A DNA stretch of 5,549 nucleotides. Origin: an uncultured Eubacteriales bacterium (GTDB lineage: Bacteria > Bacillota > Clostridia > Oscillospirales > CAG-272). Below, piece by piece: positions 1-5,472 of the stretch (the first letter of the stretch is position 1; each line of letters begins with the position of its first letter). The notes beneath the pieces were generated by a model that was not told the origin of the DNA, did not search any database, and worked only from the letters and a program-made list of their open reading frames with translations. The translations under genes and the position numbers were made by a program. Location of the stretch: assembly GCA_900546315.1 (NCBI GenBank), contig URCP01000135.1, positions 1 to 5,549 on the forward strand. Reading direction: 5' to 3'.

Positions 1-1
1 G

Positions 2-70
2 GACAAGGACGGGTAGCTGAAAGATCATCCGGAATACCGTGACGAGGCAGGGTACAGGCGGAATAAGTAA
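2..70 (+). CDS. Possible C-terminal end of an unidentified plus-strand gene, with an in-frame TAG
   Basis: Read in the frame starting at base 2, this stretch gives DKDG, a TAG at 14-16, then LKDHPEYRDEAGYRRNK and a TAA at 68-70. The 17 residues after the TAG look like ordinary protein (charged, with aromatic residues), and the downstream hairpin at 91-116 is placed as expected for the end of a plus-strand gene. Either the gene really ends at the TAG and the rest is chance, or the TAG is read through or is a mutation. The fragment is too short to name a family. The other two plus frames close quickly, at TGA codons. Confidence 0.3.
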
Positions 71-72
71 AT

Positions 73-93
73 GGTGAAAAGTCAATAGTTGAA
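73..93 (+). repeat. Degenerate heptamer repeat (three units)
   Basis: Three 7-bp units follow one another: GGTGAAA (73-79), AGTCAAT (80-86) and AGTTGAA (87-93). They resemble the AGTGAAA/AGTGAAT units at 3351-3364 and 4236-4263 but lie on the opposite strand. The array sits between the putative left gene's stop and the hairpin terminator. Confidence 0.45.
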
Positions 94-969
94 AAGGGAG
101 CCGGCGCTCCCTTTTCTTTCTTGAGTCGTTACGGGTCTGACTGAAGTATTTATATCAGCTGTACTTCTGATAAGCGACACACCGCAGCCGGTGAAGAAGC
201 TCATCGCGTTCCACGGGTACATAGACAGTCCGAACCTGTCCTCGGCGTCGGTCTTCGTGTCCCCGTTAAGGTCAAGCGCGGCGGAGCGCATACAGGAATA
301 CATCGTGTCAAGCGTCCATTTCCCGCTTTCTACGGTGTCATACAGGTCATCAATTCCGAGAGACTCCGCGAGGATCAAGTTCGCTACGACCGGCATATAG
401 CACTCCCAGAGCATCAGGTGTATGTCCCCGAACAGGTAATATGTCGCGTTCCCGACACGTATCGAGTCGTTTGCCATCCGGTTCCACCACGGCTTTGTGA
501 GGTCGACTGTGCTTATTGTCCCTATGTCGGTGAACATCCCCGGCTCATACGCCAGGGCAAGTGTCGAGACCTCGTCAAAGCATATGTCATACCCGTCGTC
601 ACCCGACATAATCTGACTCTTTATCATGTCGAGAGCTTCGTCCCAGCCAAGGTCGGTCACACTGATCTTCACTCCGAGTCTGTCCTCAACACTGCGTGTG
701 CGTTGATAAACGGCGTCGTCGAGCACGTCGCCCGTCTCTGATTCAAGGTCCATCGATGTGTACGCGAAATTGCTTATGTTGTTCAGAATCCTGAACTCCG
801 CCCCGCCGTAATTACCGGTCGGGAGGGATGAGTAAATGTCTGTTTCGGGTGTGTCCGTGGGCGCGTCAGCCAAAGCGCTGTCCGTTTGAACCGGACCGGT
901 GTCATCGCCGCAGGAGGCGAGCGTACCGGCTGTAATCAACGCGAGGATGAGAGAGATGTGTCGTTTCAT
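82..969 (-). CDS. Lipoprotein extracellular solute-binding protein, C-terminally truncated
   Basis: This is an ABC-importer sugar-binding lipoprotein, expected on the outer face of the membrane. Residues 1-20 form a lipoprotein signal: a KRH charged start, a hydrophobic stretch and the lipobox L17-A18-S19-C20. A low-complexity Asp/Thr/Pro linker follows to about residue 50. The mature domain starts near GAEFRILNN, and residues 233-247 carry a calcium-loop-like motif (DLNGDTKTDAEDRFG) common in clostridial family-1-type binding proteins. The start at 969 has AAAGGA at 978-983 with an 8-nt spacer, 21 nt after the GH20 stop, so the two genes are co-transcribed. The product is only 295 residues; relatives are usually around 450-550. 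Homology-like sequence ends near GCGVSLI (residues 261-267), and the tail up to the TGA at 82-84 is encoded by the terminator hairpin. The C-terminal lobe is therefore missing and the protein is probably non-functional. No permease genes are visible. Confidence 0.85.
   Translation of the reverse strand: MKRHISLILALITAGTLASCGDDTGPVQTDSALADAPTDTPETDIYSSLPTGNYGGAEFRILNNISNFAYTSMDLESETGDVLDDAVYQRTRSVEDRLGVKISVTDLGWDEALDMIKSQIMSGDDGYDICFDEVSTLALAYEPGMFTDIGTISTVDLTKPWWNRMANDSIRVGNATYYLFGDIHLMLWECYMPVVANLILAESLGIDDLYDTVESGKWTLDTMYSCMRSAALDLNGDTKTDAEDRFGLSMYPWNAMSFFTGCGVSLIRSTADINTSVRPVTTQERKGSAGSLFNY
91..116. terminator. Strong bidirectional intrinsic terminator
   Basis: A perfect 11-bp inverted repeat, GAAAAGGGAGC (91-101) and GCTCCCTTTTC (106-116), encloses a CGGC loop. 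The A-run on one side and T-run on the other flank the GC-rich core, so it can act as an intrinsic terminator on both strands. On the plus strand the T-rich tract continues to 119. It would end the putative left gene on the plus strand and the solute-binding-protein operon on the minus strand. Unusually, it lies inside the last codons of the minus-strand open frame, which stops at 82-84. Confidence 0.85.
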
Positions 970-990
970 GTCTTCGTTCCTTTCTGTATT

Positions 991-2379
991 TTATATGAGT
1001 CCGGAGAGAACCCGGAAGCGCTCCGTAAAAGTCTGGTACCCGTTCGGCGACTCATAGTTCCATGTTCGTTCCGCGAGGGCGGGAAGATTTCTCGAGGTTA
1101 TTCCGAAGTCGGCTGCTTTCCCGGCGCTCTCCCAGACACAGAGCTCTGAGCCGAGGACCATTTTCCGGTCCGGCACGATTATCTTTTCGGAGTTGTCGAC
1201 TGCGTCTTCGAGCAGCCATTCGTTGTACCTCACATTGTAAATATCCTCAGGACGCCAGAACTTCGGTCTTGACGGGACGATATACAGCGGCTGCCACGAG
1301 TCGTTGACAACTCTGAACCCGGCGTCAGTGAGCCGTTTCGCGTCAAAGTATGTCGACTGGTAGACCATGACGATGAGCTCCTTCGGCAGAAGGCTGGTCC
1401 GTTCGTCCCCGAAGCCTTCCCAGACAACAGGAGTCCGCCCGAGCGAGAGTATGTACCGGGCTGTGTCCGCCGCGAAGTAAGTGTAGAGCTCCGCCGACGA
1501 TTTCAGTCCCTTTTCACGCATGAACTCACGGCACTCCGCGCAGTCGTCCCAATCCTCGTACCTCGCCTCGTCGCACCCGAAGTGTATGTACGGAGAATCG
1601 GGAAACAGCCCGCAGACCTCGTCAATCAGCGCGTGAACACTTTCGTATACGCCTTTATGCCCCGGACAGATCATCCCGCGGTGCGTGCCGAACAGCTTCG
1701 GATATCTCGTAGGCAGAGCTTCACAGTGCGCCGGAACCTCGATTTCTGGGACAAGCGTGATACCGCGCTCTGACAGGTATTCGCGTATTCTCCTGATGTC
1801 ATCCTTCGAGTAGCCGGAAGATGACGTGAGAAGAGGGAACCGGTCAGACGGAAGCTTATACATATCCGGTGAGGGGCCGTCGGCAAAATGCAGATGGAGC
1901 GTGTTCATACGATATATGTAGCACAAATCGGCGTAGGCGAGGATATCGTCAACCGTGTAGTGACCGCGGGCGAGGTCAAGCATCATTCCGCGCCAGATTG
2001 TGTCCGGCTTGTCATATATTTCCGTTTCCGGTATGACAAGTGAGCCATTATCGCCCCCGAGAGAGGTCAGGAGCGCAGCCGCCCCGCGCGAGGCACCTTT
2101 GTCGGTTGACGAGAGAACGTGCGTGACTCCGTTCCGCGTCGTTATCCTGTATTCCTCATCTTCAAGCGAAAAGTCGTGGTCAAGGACAATGCAGGCGTCG
2201 TCGTCGGACAGACTGACATTTGTGTCAAAAAAGCGCTATATATACCCGCCAAGGACAGCTGCCGCCTTGCCGTAAGCGCTGTGTGCGGCTATTTTCGGAG
2301 TGTCAATCTTCCGGGTTTTTCCGGTTGATGCGACGGTTTTTGGGAACGGTATTGGCGTTTTGTCGAGGGATATGTTCAT
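991..2379 (-). CDS. GH20 beta-N-acetylhexosaminidase, interrupted by an in-frame TAG
   Basis: This is a family 20 exo-hexosaminidase, expected to remove terminal GlcNAc or GalNAc by substrate-assisted catalysis. The frame from ATG 2379 gives 462 codons, with TAG as codon 48. Residues 1-125 resemble the small N-terminal GH20 domain (DDDACIVLDHDFSLEDEEYR, then an SRGAAALTSL helix). The barrel follows, with the substrate-binding Arg in IWRGMMLDLARGHY, then PEIEVPAHCEAL, the catalytic pair in HFGCDEARYEDW (D270-E271), VVWEGFGDE and the late CVWESAGK tryptophan motif. HxGCDE rather than HxGGDE recalls the HEXDC/GcnA-like branch. There is no signal peptide, so it is probably cytoplasmic and acts on imported oligosaccharides. 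ATG 2379 has AAAGGA at 2390-2395 with a 10-nt spacer. The uninterrupted part, 991-2235, has its first ATG at 1986, which would lose the conserved Arg. Identity is secure; whether an active protein is made depends on the TAG. Confidence 0.85.
2236..2238 (-). other. In-frame amber (TAG) codon inside the GH20 gene
   Basis: On the minus strand the codons read GGC GGG TAT ATA TAG CGC TTT TTT GAC. The frame before the TAG (AAAVLGGYI) and after it (RFFDTNVSLSDDDACIVLDH) is the same, and both parts fit one continuous GH20 N-terminal domain, so no frameshift is needed. It is either a nonsense mutation, a sequencing error, or a codon that is read through or reassigned. One-base neighbours of TAG that would fit the alignment include CAG (Gln), GAG (Glu), AAG (Lys) and TGG (Trp). 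Confidence 0.9.
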
Positions 2380-3204
2380 TCTTTCTTTTTCCTTTGTCTT
2401 GTGTTTGTCTGTTCCGGAGCGCAGGGTGTCCGGGCGGACTCCGTAGTACTTCTCGAACGCCTTGATGAAGCCTGATTCGGAGAGGTATCCGACGTCGGAG
2501 CTGATTTTCTTTATACTGAACGATGTGTATCTGACGAGGCTGACCGCGAGATTCAGGCGCAGGGAAGCGAGATATGACGAGTAGTTCTCCCCGGTGTGCC
2601 GACGCCACCAACGCCCGAAGTAATCGGGAGACATCCCCGCGACCGCGGCGGTATCGTCTATACTGATCGGCTTTGTGAAGTTTGAGCGCAGGTAAGCCGT
2701 CACGCGTGAGATTGTGTCGTCCGGCACGGCGCGTCTGTCTGCCTCGCCCGACATTCCGGAGGTTATAGCGAGGAGCCGCATTATGTCGGCGCGCAGGATC
2801 ATCTCACAGAGCCGATCCTGGCAGTCCCCGAAGTAGCGAGAGGTCATGTCGTCGAATATCGCCCTGATTTCGTCTGAGCGTCCGCCGGAGCAGTCGACCA
2901 TAACCGGTCCGCGGGCAAACATGAGATCCATGTACTCGTCCGGGATGAATTTTCCGGAGAACCCGACCCTGATTATATCAGCGAAAGAGTTATCCGCCGT
3001 GTAGTAGAAGTTTTTCGTGTACGGCAGATAGAAGAAACATGCCGAGCCGCGGACCGTGTGGTCGACTGAGTCAATGATATTGTGAAAATTCTCACCGGTG
3101 ACAAGCTCAATCTCGTACATTTCGTGGCTGTGAAGCGGATAGGACGATGCCCTGAATGAGCGCACAAAGCAAGGAATGTCACGGCGTTTCGAAGCGTCGC
3201 GCAA
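2236..3204 (-). CDS. AraC-family transcriptional regulator, in frame with GH20
   Basis: This is a cytoplasmic DNA-binding regulator with an N-terminal cupin sensor and a C-terminal AraC double helix-turn-helix. Counting from GTG 3213, the cupin has HSHEMYEIELVTGENFHNII at 28-47. The first helix-turn-helix is about 181-208 (KPISIDDTAAVAGMSPDYFG, RWWRRHTG) and the second about 233-265, ending in the family signature FEKYYGVRPDTLR. GTG 3213 abuts AAAGGGG (3213-3219) with no spacer, so the TTG at 3204, 8 nt downstream of that site, is the better start. The regulator proper should end near residue 265-278, but no stop occurs there. The frame runs straight through the GH20 start at 2379 and the first 47 GH20 codons to the TAG at 2236. 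A promoter at 3238-3266 serves it. It probably controls its own operon in response to a sugar, though no ligand can be read from the sequence. Confidence 0.85.
   Translation of the reverse strand: MRDASKRRDIPCFVRSFRASSYPLHSHEMYEIELVTGENFHNIIDSVDHTVRGSACFFYLPYTKNFYYTADNSFADIIRVGFSGKFIPDEYMDLMFARGPVMVDCSGGRSDEIRAIFDDMTSRYFGDCQDRLCEMILRADIMRLLAITSGMSGEADRRAVPDDTISRVTAYLRSNFTKPISIDDTAAVAGMSPDYFGRWWRRHTGENYSSYLASLRLNLAVSLVRYTSFSIKKISSDVGYLSESGFIKAFEKYYGVRPDTLRSGTDKHKTKEKERMNISLDKTPIPFPKTVASTGKTRKIDTPKIAAHSAYGKAAAVLGGYI
2390..2395 (-). promoter_or_regulatory. Shine-Dalgarno site that fixes the GH20 start
   Basis: AAAGGA lies 10 nt before ATG 2379, within the open frame that continues from the upstream AraC regulator. 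Its presence argues that ribosomes start GH20 here, inside the regulator's frame, and not only by reading through from the regulator. Confidence 0.6.
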
Positions 3205-3212
3205 CTCTGTCA

Positions 3213-3219
3213 CCCCTTT
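3213..3219 (-). promoter_or_regulatory. Shine-Dalgarno site that points to a TTG start for the first AraC gene
   Basis: AAAGGGG overlaps the first base of the longest-frame start codon, GTG 3213, leaving no spacer for initiation there. The in-frame TTG at 3202-3204 lies 8 nt downstream, which is normal spacing, and costs only three residues. Confidence 0.55.
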
Positions 3220-3237
3220 CGTTTATTCTGCAAAGAT

Positions 3238-3266
3238 ATGATAACACGATTCAGCCCGTATGTCAA
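3238..3266 (-). promoter_or_regulatory. Sigma-A promoter of the AraC-GH20-binding protein unit
   Basis: On the minus strand TTGACA (3261-3266) and TATCAT (3238-3243) are separated by exactly 17 bp. This is a full-consensus -35 and a one-mismatch -10, about 34 bp upstream of the proposed TTG start. No other convincing promoter is seen before GH20 or the binding protein, which supports a single three-gene transcript. Confidence 0.75.
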
Positions 3267-3309
3267 GACGATGTCGAAAAAGAGAACGGAACTGTCGGAA
3301 AATTCCGGG

Positions 3310-3340
3310 AAAAAATCCCCCATGACGCCGCACGGGGGAT
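3310..3340 (-). terminator. Intrinsic terminator of the second AraC gene
   Basis: On the minus strand ATCCCCCGTG (3331-3340) pairs with CATGGGGGAT (3315-3324) across a 6-base loop, with one G-U pair, and is followed by a run of six T (3310-3315). It begins 9 bp after the TAA of the regulator ending at 3349. It separates that gene from the downstream AraC-GH20 promoter, so the two regulators are transcribed independently. Confidence 0.85.
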
Positions 3341-3348
3341 CCTGATGC

Positions 3349-4248
3349 TTATTCACTTTTCACTTCTCTCCAAGCTCCCGGCGCCTCACCGTACTTTTCC
3401 CTGAACTTCATTATAAAGTAAGACGGCGACGAGAACCCGCACTCATAGCATATCTCGTTCACGCTGAGCGACGAGCTCGCGAGAAGCCCCGCCGCAAGGA
3501 TGAGCCGCAGTTCGGTTATGTATGCCGGGATGCTTTTGCCCGTCTCCTTTATGAACAGGCTGCCCATGTAGTGCGGGTTCAGCCCGAAGCGCGCGGCGAG
3601 GTCGGAGACGGTCAGCTTTGCGCGGTAACTGCTCCCGATATACCGGATGATCTCTTTTACGTGCCGGTCACGGACATTACCGTCCGCTTCGTCCGCTGTG
3701 GCGTGTCGTCTGACGAAGGGGATAAGTATCGCGGCAAACAGCGCTCTCATCATAGACACCGAATAAGCGTCCCCGCGCCGTATCTCCGCCGTCAGCTCCT
3801 CGACCTTCGCGATAAGTGGCGGAAGCTCGTTCTCGTCGAACTTCACGTGAAAGGCGCTGCCCCCTGCCATAAGCCCCGCGGGTGTTCCGGACGGTATGAA
3901 GTCGGATGTGAATCGTATGTTGTAGCTCTTCAGCCGGTCGCCTGGGTCCTCATGCGTTGTATGCGGATTCATCGGTGTCCTCAGATAAGCGCATCCGCGC
4001 GACATATCAAAGGAGGAACGGTCGAGGAGCTGAACACCCCTGCCGCCGGTGATTATCTCGAACTCATAGTAGCTGTGCGTGTGCAGAGCCGTTTTCAGGT
4101 GCTTATCGCCTATTCCGTCGAGGCGGTGCGTGACGGCGAGCATGGATTCGCCTGACCTGTACTCGGCGATATCAAATTTATCGGTGATGTTGTCCCGGTC
4201 GATTGTGTCAATACGCATGACGCGCAGCGTCGCCTTTTCACTCTTCAT
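3349..4248 (-). CDS. AraC-family transcriptional regulator, divergent from the sialidase-like gene
   Basis: This is a 299-residue cupin-AraC regulator, normal in size for the family. The cupin contains LHTHSYYEFEIITGGRG (about 55-71), the usual HxHxxxE sensor face. The first helix-turn-helix is about 211-237 (KLTVSDLAARFGLNPHYMGS) and the second about 261-293, with CGFSSPSYFIMKFREKYGEAP. ATG 4248 is preceded by GGGGAG with a long 13-nt spacer and an in-frame TGA directly upstream. ATG 4218 is the only nearby alternative but has no ribosome-binding site. The first codons (MKSEK) and the last (EVKSE) are written in AGTGAAA-type heptamer repeat DNA, so the native ends may have been altered. It has its own consensus promoter and terminator. 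Its divergence from the plus-strand sialidase-like gene suggests that it regulates that gene and probably itself. It is clearly different in sequence from the AraC protein at 2236-3204. Confidence 0.88.
   Translation of the reverse strand: MKSEKATLRVMRIDTIDRDNITDKFDIAEYRSGESMLAVTHRLDGIGDKHLKTALHTHSYYEFEIITGGRGVQLLDRSSFDMSRGCAYLRTPMNPHTTHEDPGDRLKSYNIRFTSDFIPSGTPAGLMAGGSAFHVKFDENELPPLIAKVEELTAEIRRGDAYSVSMMRALFAAILIPFVRRHATADEADGNVRDRHVKEIIRYIGSSYRAKLTVSDLAARFGLNPHYMGSLFIKETGKSIPAYITELRLILAAGLLASSSLSVNEICYECGFSSPSYFIMKFREKYGEAPGAWREVKSE
3351..3364 (-). repeat. Heptamer repeat (two units) at the 3' end of the second AraC gene
   Basis: On the minus strand AGTGAAA (3358-3364) is followed directly by AGTGAAT (3351-3357). 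The units encode the last residues (EVKSE) and part of the TAA stop of the regulator. They match the array at the other end of the same gene. Confidence 0.5.
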
Positions 4249-4263
4249 TTTTCACTATTTACT
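4236..4263 (-). repeat. Heptamer repeat (four units) at the 5' end of the second AraC gene
   Basis: On the minus strand four tandem 7-bp units are seen: AGTAAAT (4257-4263), AGTGAAA (4250-4256), AATGAAG (4243-4249) and AGTGAAA (4236-4242). The ATG at 4248 used as the regulator's start lies within the third unit, so the repeat supplies both the spacer after GGGGAG and the first codons. Confidence 0.6.
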
Positions 4264-4288
4264 CCCCAGCATTGTCATTTTCTACTTA

Positions 4289-4317
4289 ATTATATCACAC
4301 CCGCACGCAGATGTCAA
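4289..4317 (-). promoter_or_regulatory. Consensus sigma-A promoter of the second AraC gene
   Basis: On the minus strand TTGACA (4312-4317) and TATAAT (4289-4294) are separated by exactly 17 bp, a perfect consensus promoter about 40 bp upstream of ATG 4248. The left arm of the inverted repeat at 4305-4330 ends on the last base of the -35 element and covers part of the spacer, so a bound protein could block or modulate this promoter. Confidence 0.85.
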
Positions 4318-4330
4318 ACAAAATCTGCGT
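4305..4330. promoter_or_regulatory. Candidate operator: 8-bp inverted repeat between divergent promoters
   Basis: ACGCAGAT (4305-4312) and ATCTGCGT (4323-4330) form a perfect inverted repeat with a 10-bp gap, so the half-site centres are 18 bp apart, close to two helical turns. The left arm overlaps the spacer and touches the -35 of the regulator promoter; the right arm ends 29 bp before the -35 of the sialidase-like promoter. This suits a dimeric regulator that represses itself and activates the divergent unit. A terminator role is less likely because the loop is 10 bases, the arms are short, and no gene ends here. AraC proteins often use direct repeats, although RhaS/RhaR use inverted ones. 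Confidence 0.5.
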
Positions 4331-4359
4331 TTTGTTATATTCCCGGTGCAGTTCATGTA

Positions 4360-4388
4360 TTGAATTCCGGTCGCATCAATGGTATAAT
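4360..4388 (+). promoter_or_regulatory. Sigma-A promoter of the sialidase-like gene unit
   Basis: TTGAAT (4360-4365) and TATAAT (4383-4388) are separated by 17 bp and lie about 31 bp before ATG 4420. The -10 is perfect; the -35 has one mismatch to TTGACA. Confidence 0.8.
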
Positions 4389-4419
4389 ATATACAGAAAA
4401 ACGCGAAAGGAGTAAACAT

Positions 4420-5472
4420 ATGCTTACAAAGATATATGACAACTACAAAGTGACCTTCACCGACCCGGAGGTGTTTGTCGACAACTTCAAGAGGCGTCGC
4501 AGCGGACACATGACGCACGCGATGACAATCCTTCAGGACGGGAGACTGCTTGACTTCAACTCGAGCTGTTCGGCGGTGAGATGCTCCGGCCACTCGGCTT
4601 ACGGCTTCGTGGAGTACAGATACTCGTCGGACGGTGGAAAGACCTATACAGACCCCGTGCCGCTCGGTTACTCGGTGGATGCTTTTATGGACGGTCTCTT
4701 CACGATATCTGTCGAGAAAGCAGTAACCTGTCCGGACGGGAGCGTGCTTGCCTTCTGCCTCCGGAACACCATGCTCGAGGACGTCTGTTGTGAGCCGTGG
4801 CTGACCCCGACCGCGGTGCGGAGCCGTGACGGGGGCAAGACATGGGAGGAGCCCTTCGAGGTTTCGCCGTACAAGGGCAGAATTTACGATGCCCTCGTCG
4901 CCGACGGCAGGGTGATCTTCCTCGAAAACAGAAACGAGAATTTTATAGGAGAGACGCCGGAGCACGGTTACTCGGTCTTCCTCAGCGACGACAGCGGACG
5001 GACATTCAGGGAGGTGAGAGTATCTATAGACGGGATCGGCAGAGGCTACGGTTCGATACTCTATGACAGTAAAGGAATCCTGCACGCCTATGGCTACAAC
5101 GTGAACGATGAGCGGCACATGGATCACGCGATAAGTCGTGACAGGGGCGAGACATGGGAATTGCTTGAACCCTGCTGGCTGAATCACGGCATAAGAAACC
5201 CGCAGACAGCCGAGATAAACGGTGTATACGTGGTACACGGCCGCGAGGAGCATCTGAACGGTTTCGTCTTCTATTTCTCGGAGGACGGTCAGAACTGGAC
5301 GGAAGCTCTTTACGCCGCGGAAAAGTTCGGGAGCTGCTACTACTCGAACAACCTGAACATAACCGTCGACGGACGAGAAAAGCTTCTGATACAGTACTCC
5401 GAGGTCACGGGCGGCGAGAACGTTTGTCAGGTCAACGTGATGCACCGATATCTGGAGGTCGACCGGATATGA
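4420..5472 (+). CDS. Sialidase-superfamily (BNR/Asp-box) protein
   Basis: This is a 350-residue protein of the six-bladed propeller sialidase superfamily. Five Asp-box motifs (S-x-D-x-G-x-T-W) mark blade turns: SSDGGKTY (69-76), SRDGGKTW (135-142), SDDSGRTF (189-196), SRDRGETW (239-246) and the degenerate SEDGQNW (287-293). There is no signal peptide or membrane segment, so it is probably cytoplasmic. True GH33 sialidases have an N-terminal FRIP motif, an Arg triad and a Tyr-Glu pair. No clear FRIP is seen, only a basic RRRSGH stretch near residue 25, so hydrolysis of sialosides is not established. ATG 4420 is chosen because AAAGGAG (4406-4412) lies 7 nt upstream and a strong promoter precedes it; the open frame from 4360 begins upstream of that promoter's -10. 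Its stop overlaps the next gene's ATG (5469-5472), which indicates an operon. The facing AraC gene is its likely regulator. Confidence 0.85.
   Translation: MLTKIYDNYKVTFTDPEVFVDNFKRRRSGHMTHAMTILQDGRLLDFNSSCSAVRCSGHSAYGFVEYRYSSDGGKTYTDPVPLGYSVDAFMDGLFTISVEKAVTCPDGSVLAFCLRNTMLEDVCCEPWLTPTAVRSRDGGKTWEEPFEVSPYKGRIYDALVADGRVIFLENRNENFIGETPEHGYSVFLSDDSGRTFREVRVSIDGIGRGYGSILYDSKGILHAYGYNVNDERHMDHAISRDRGETWELLEPCWLNHGIRNPQTAEINGVYVVHGREEHLNGFVFYFSEDGQNWTEALYAAEKFGSCYYSNNLNITVDGREKLLIQYSEVTGGENVCQVNVMHRYLEVDRI

Noticed and set aside
991..1986. GH20 starting at ATG 1986 as a complete gene
   Set aside because: No Shine-Dalgarno site precedes this ATG, and the conserved IWRG with the substrate-binding Arg lies directly upstream in the same frame, so the gene must begin earlier.
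2303..2611. Minus-strand 102-codon frame overlapping the AraC-GH20 junction
   Set aside because: It is out of frame with both conserved proteins, highly Arg/Gln/Pro-rich, and has no start signals. It is explained as a shifted-frame shadow.
3571..4155. Plus-strand open frame (194 codons) opposite the second AraC gene
   Set aside because: It is a shadow of the AraC coding frame, without a ribosome-binding site or recognisable domain.
4305..4330. Inverted repeat followed by TTTT read as a plus-strand terminator
   Set aside because: The arms are only 8 bp with a 10-base loop, no plus-strand gene ends upstream, and its position against two promoters fits an operator better.
4282..5445. Long minus-strand open frame (387 codons) opposite the sialidase-like gene
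   Set aside because: It lies antisense to a gene with clear Asp-box motifs, a strong promoter and a good ribosome-binding site. Its translation is Val/His/Arg-rich with no recognisable domain, and it would run back through both divergent promoters.
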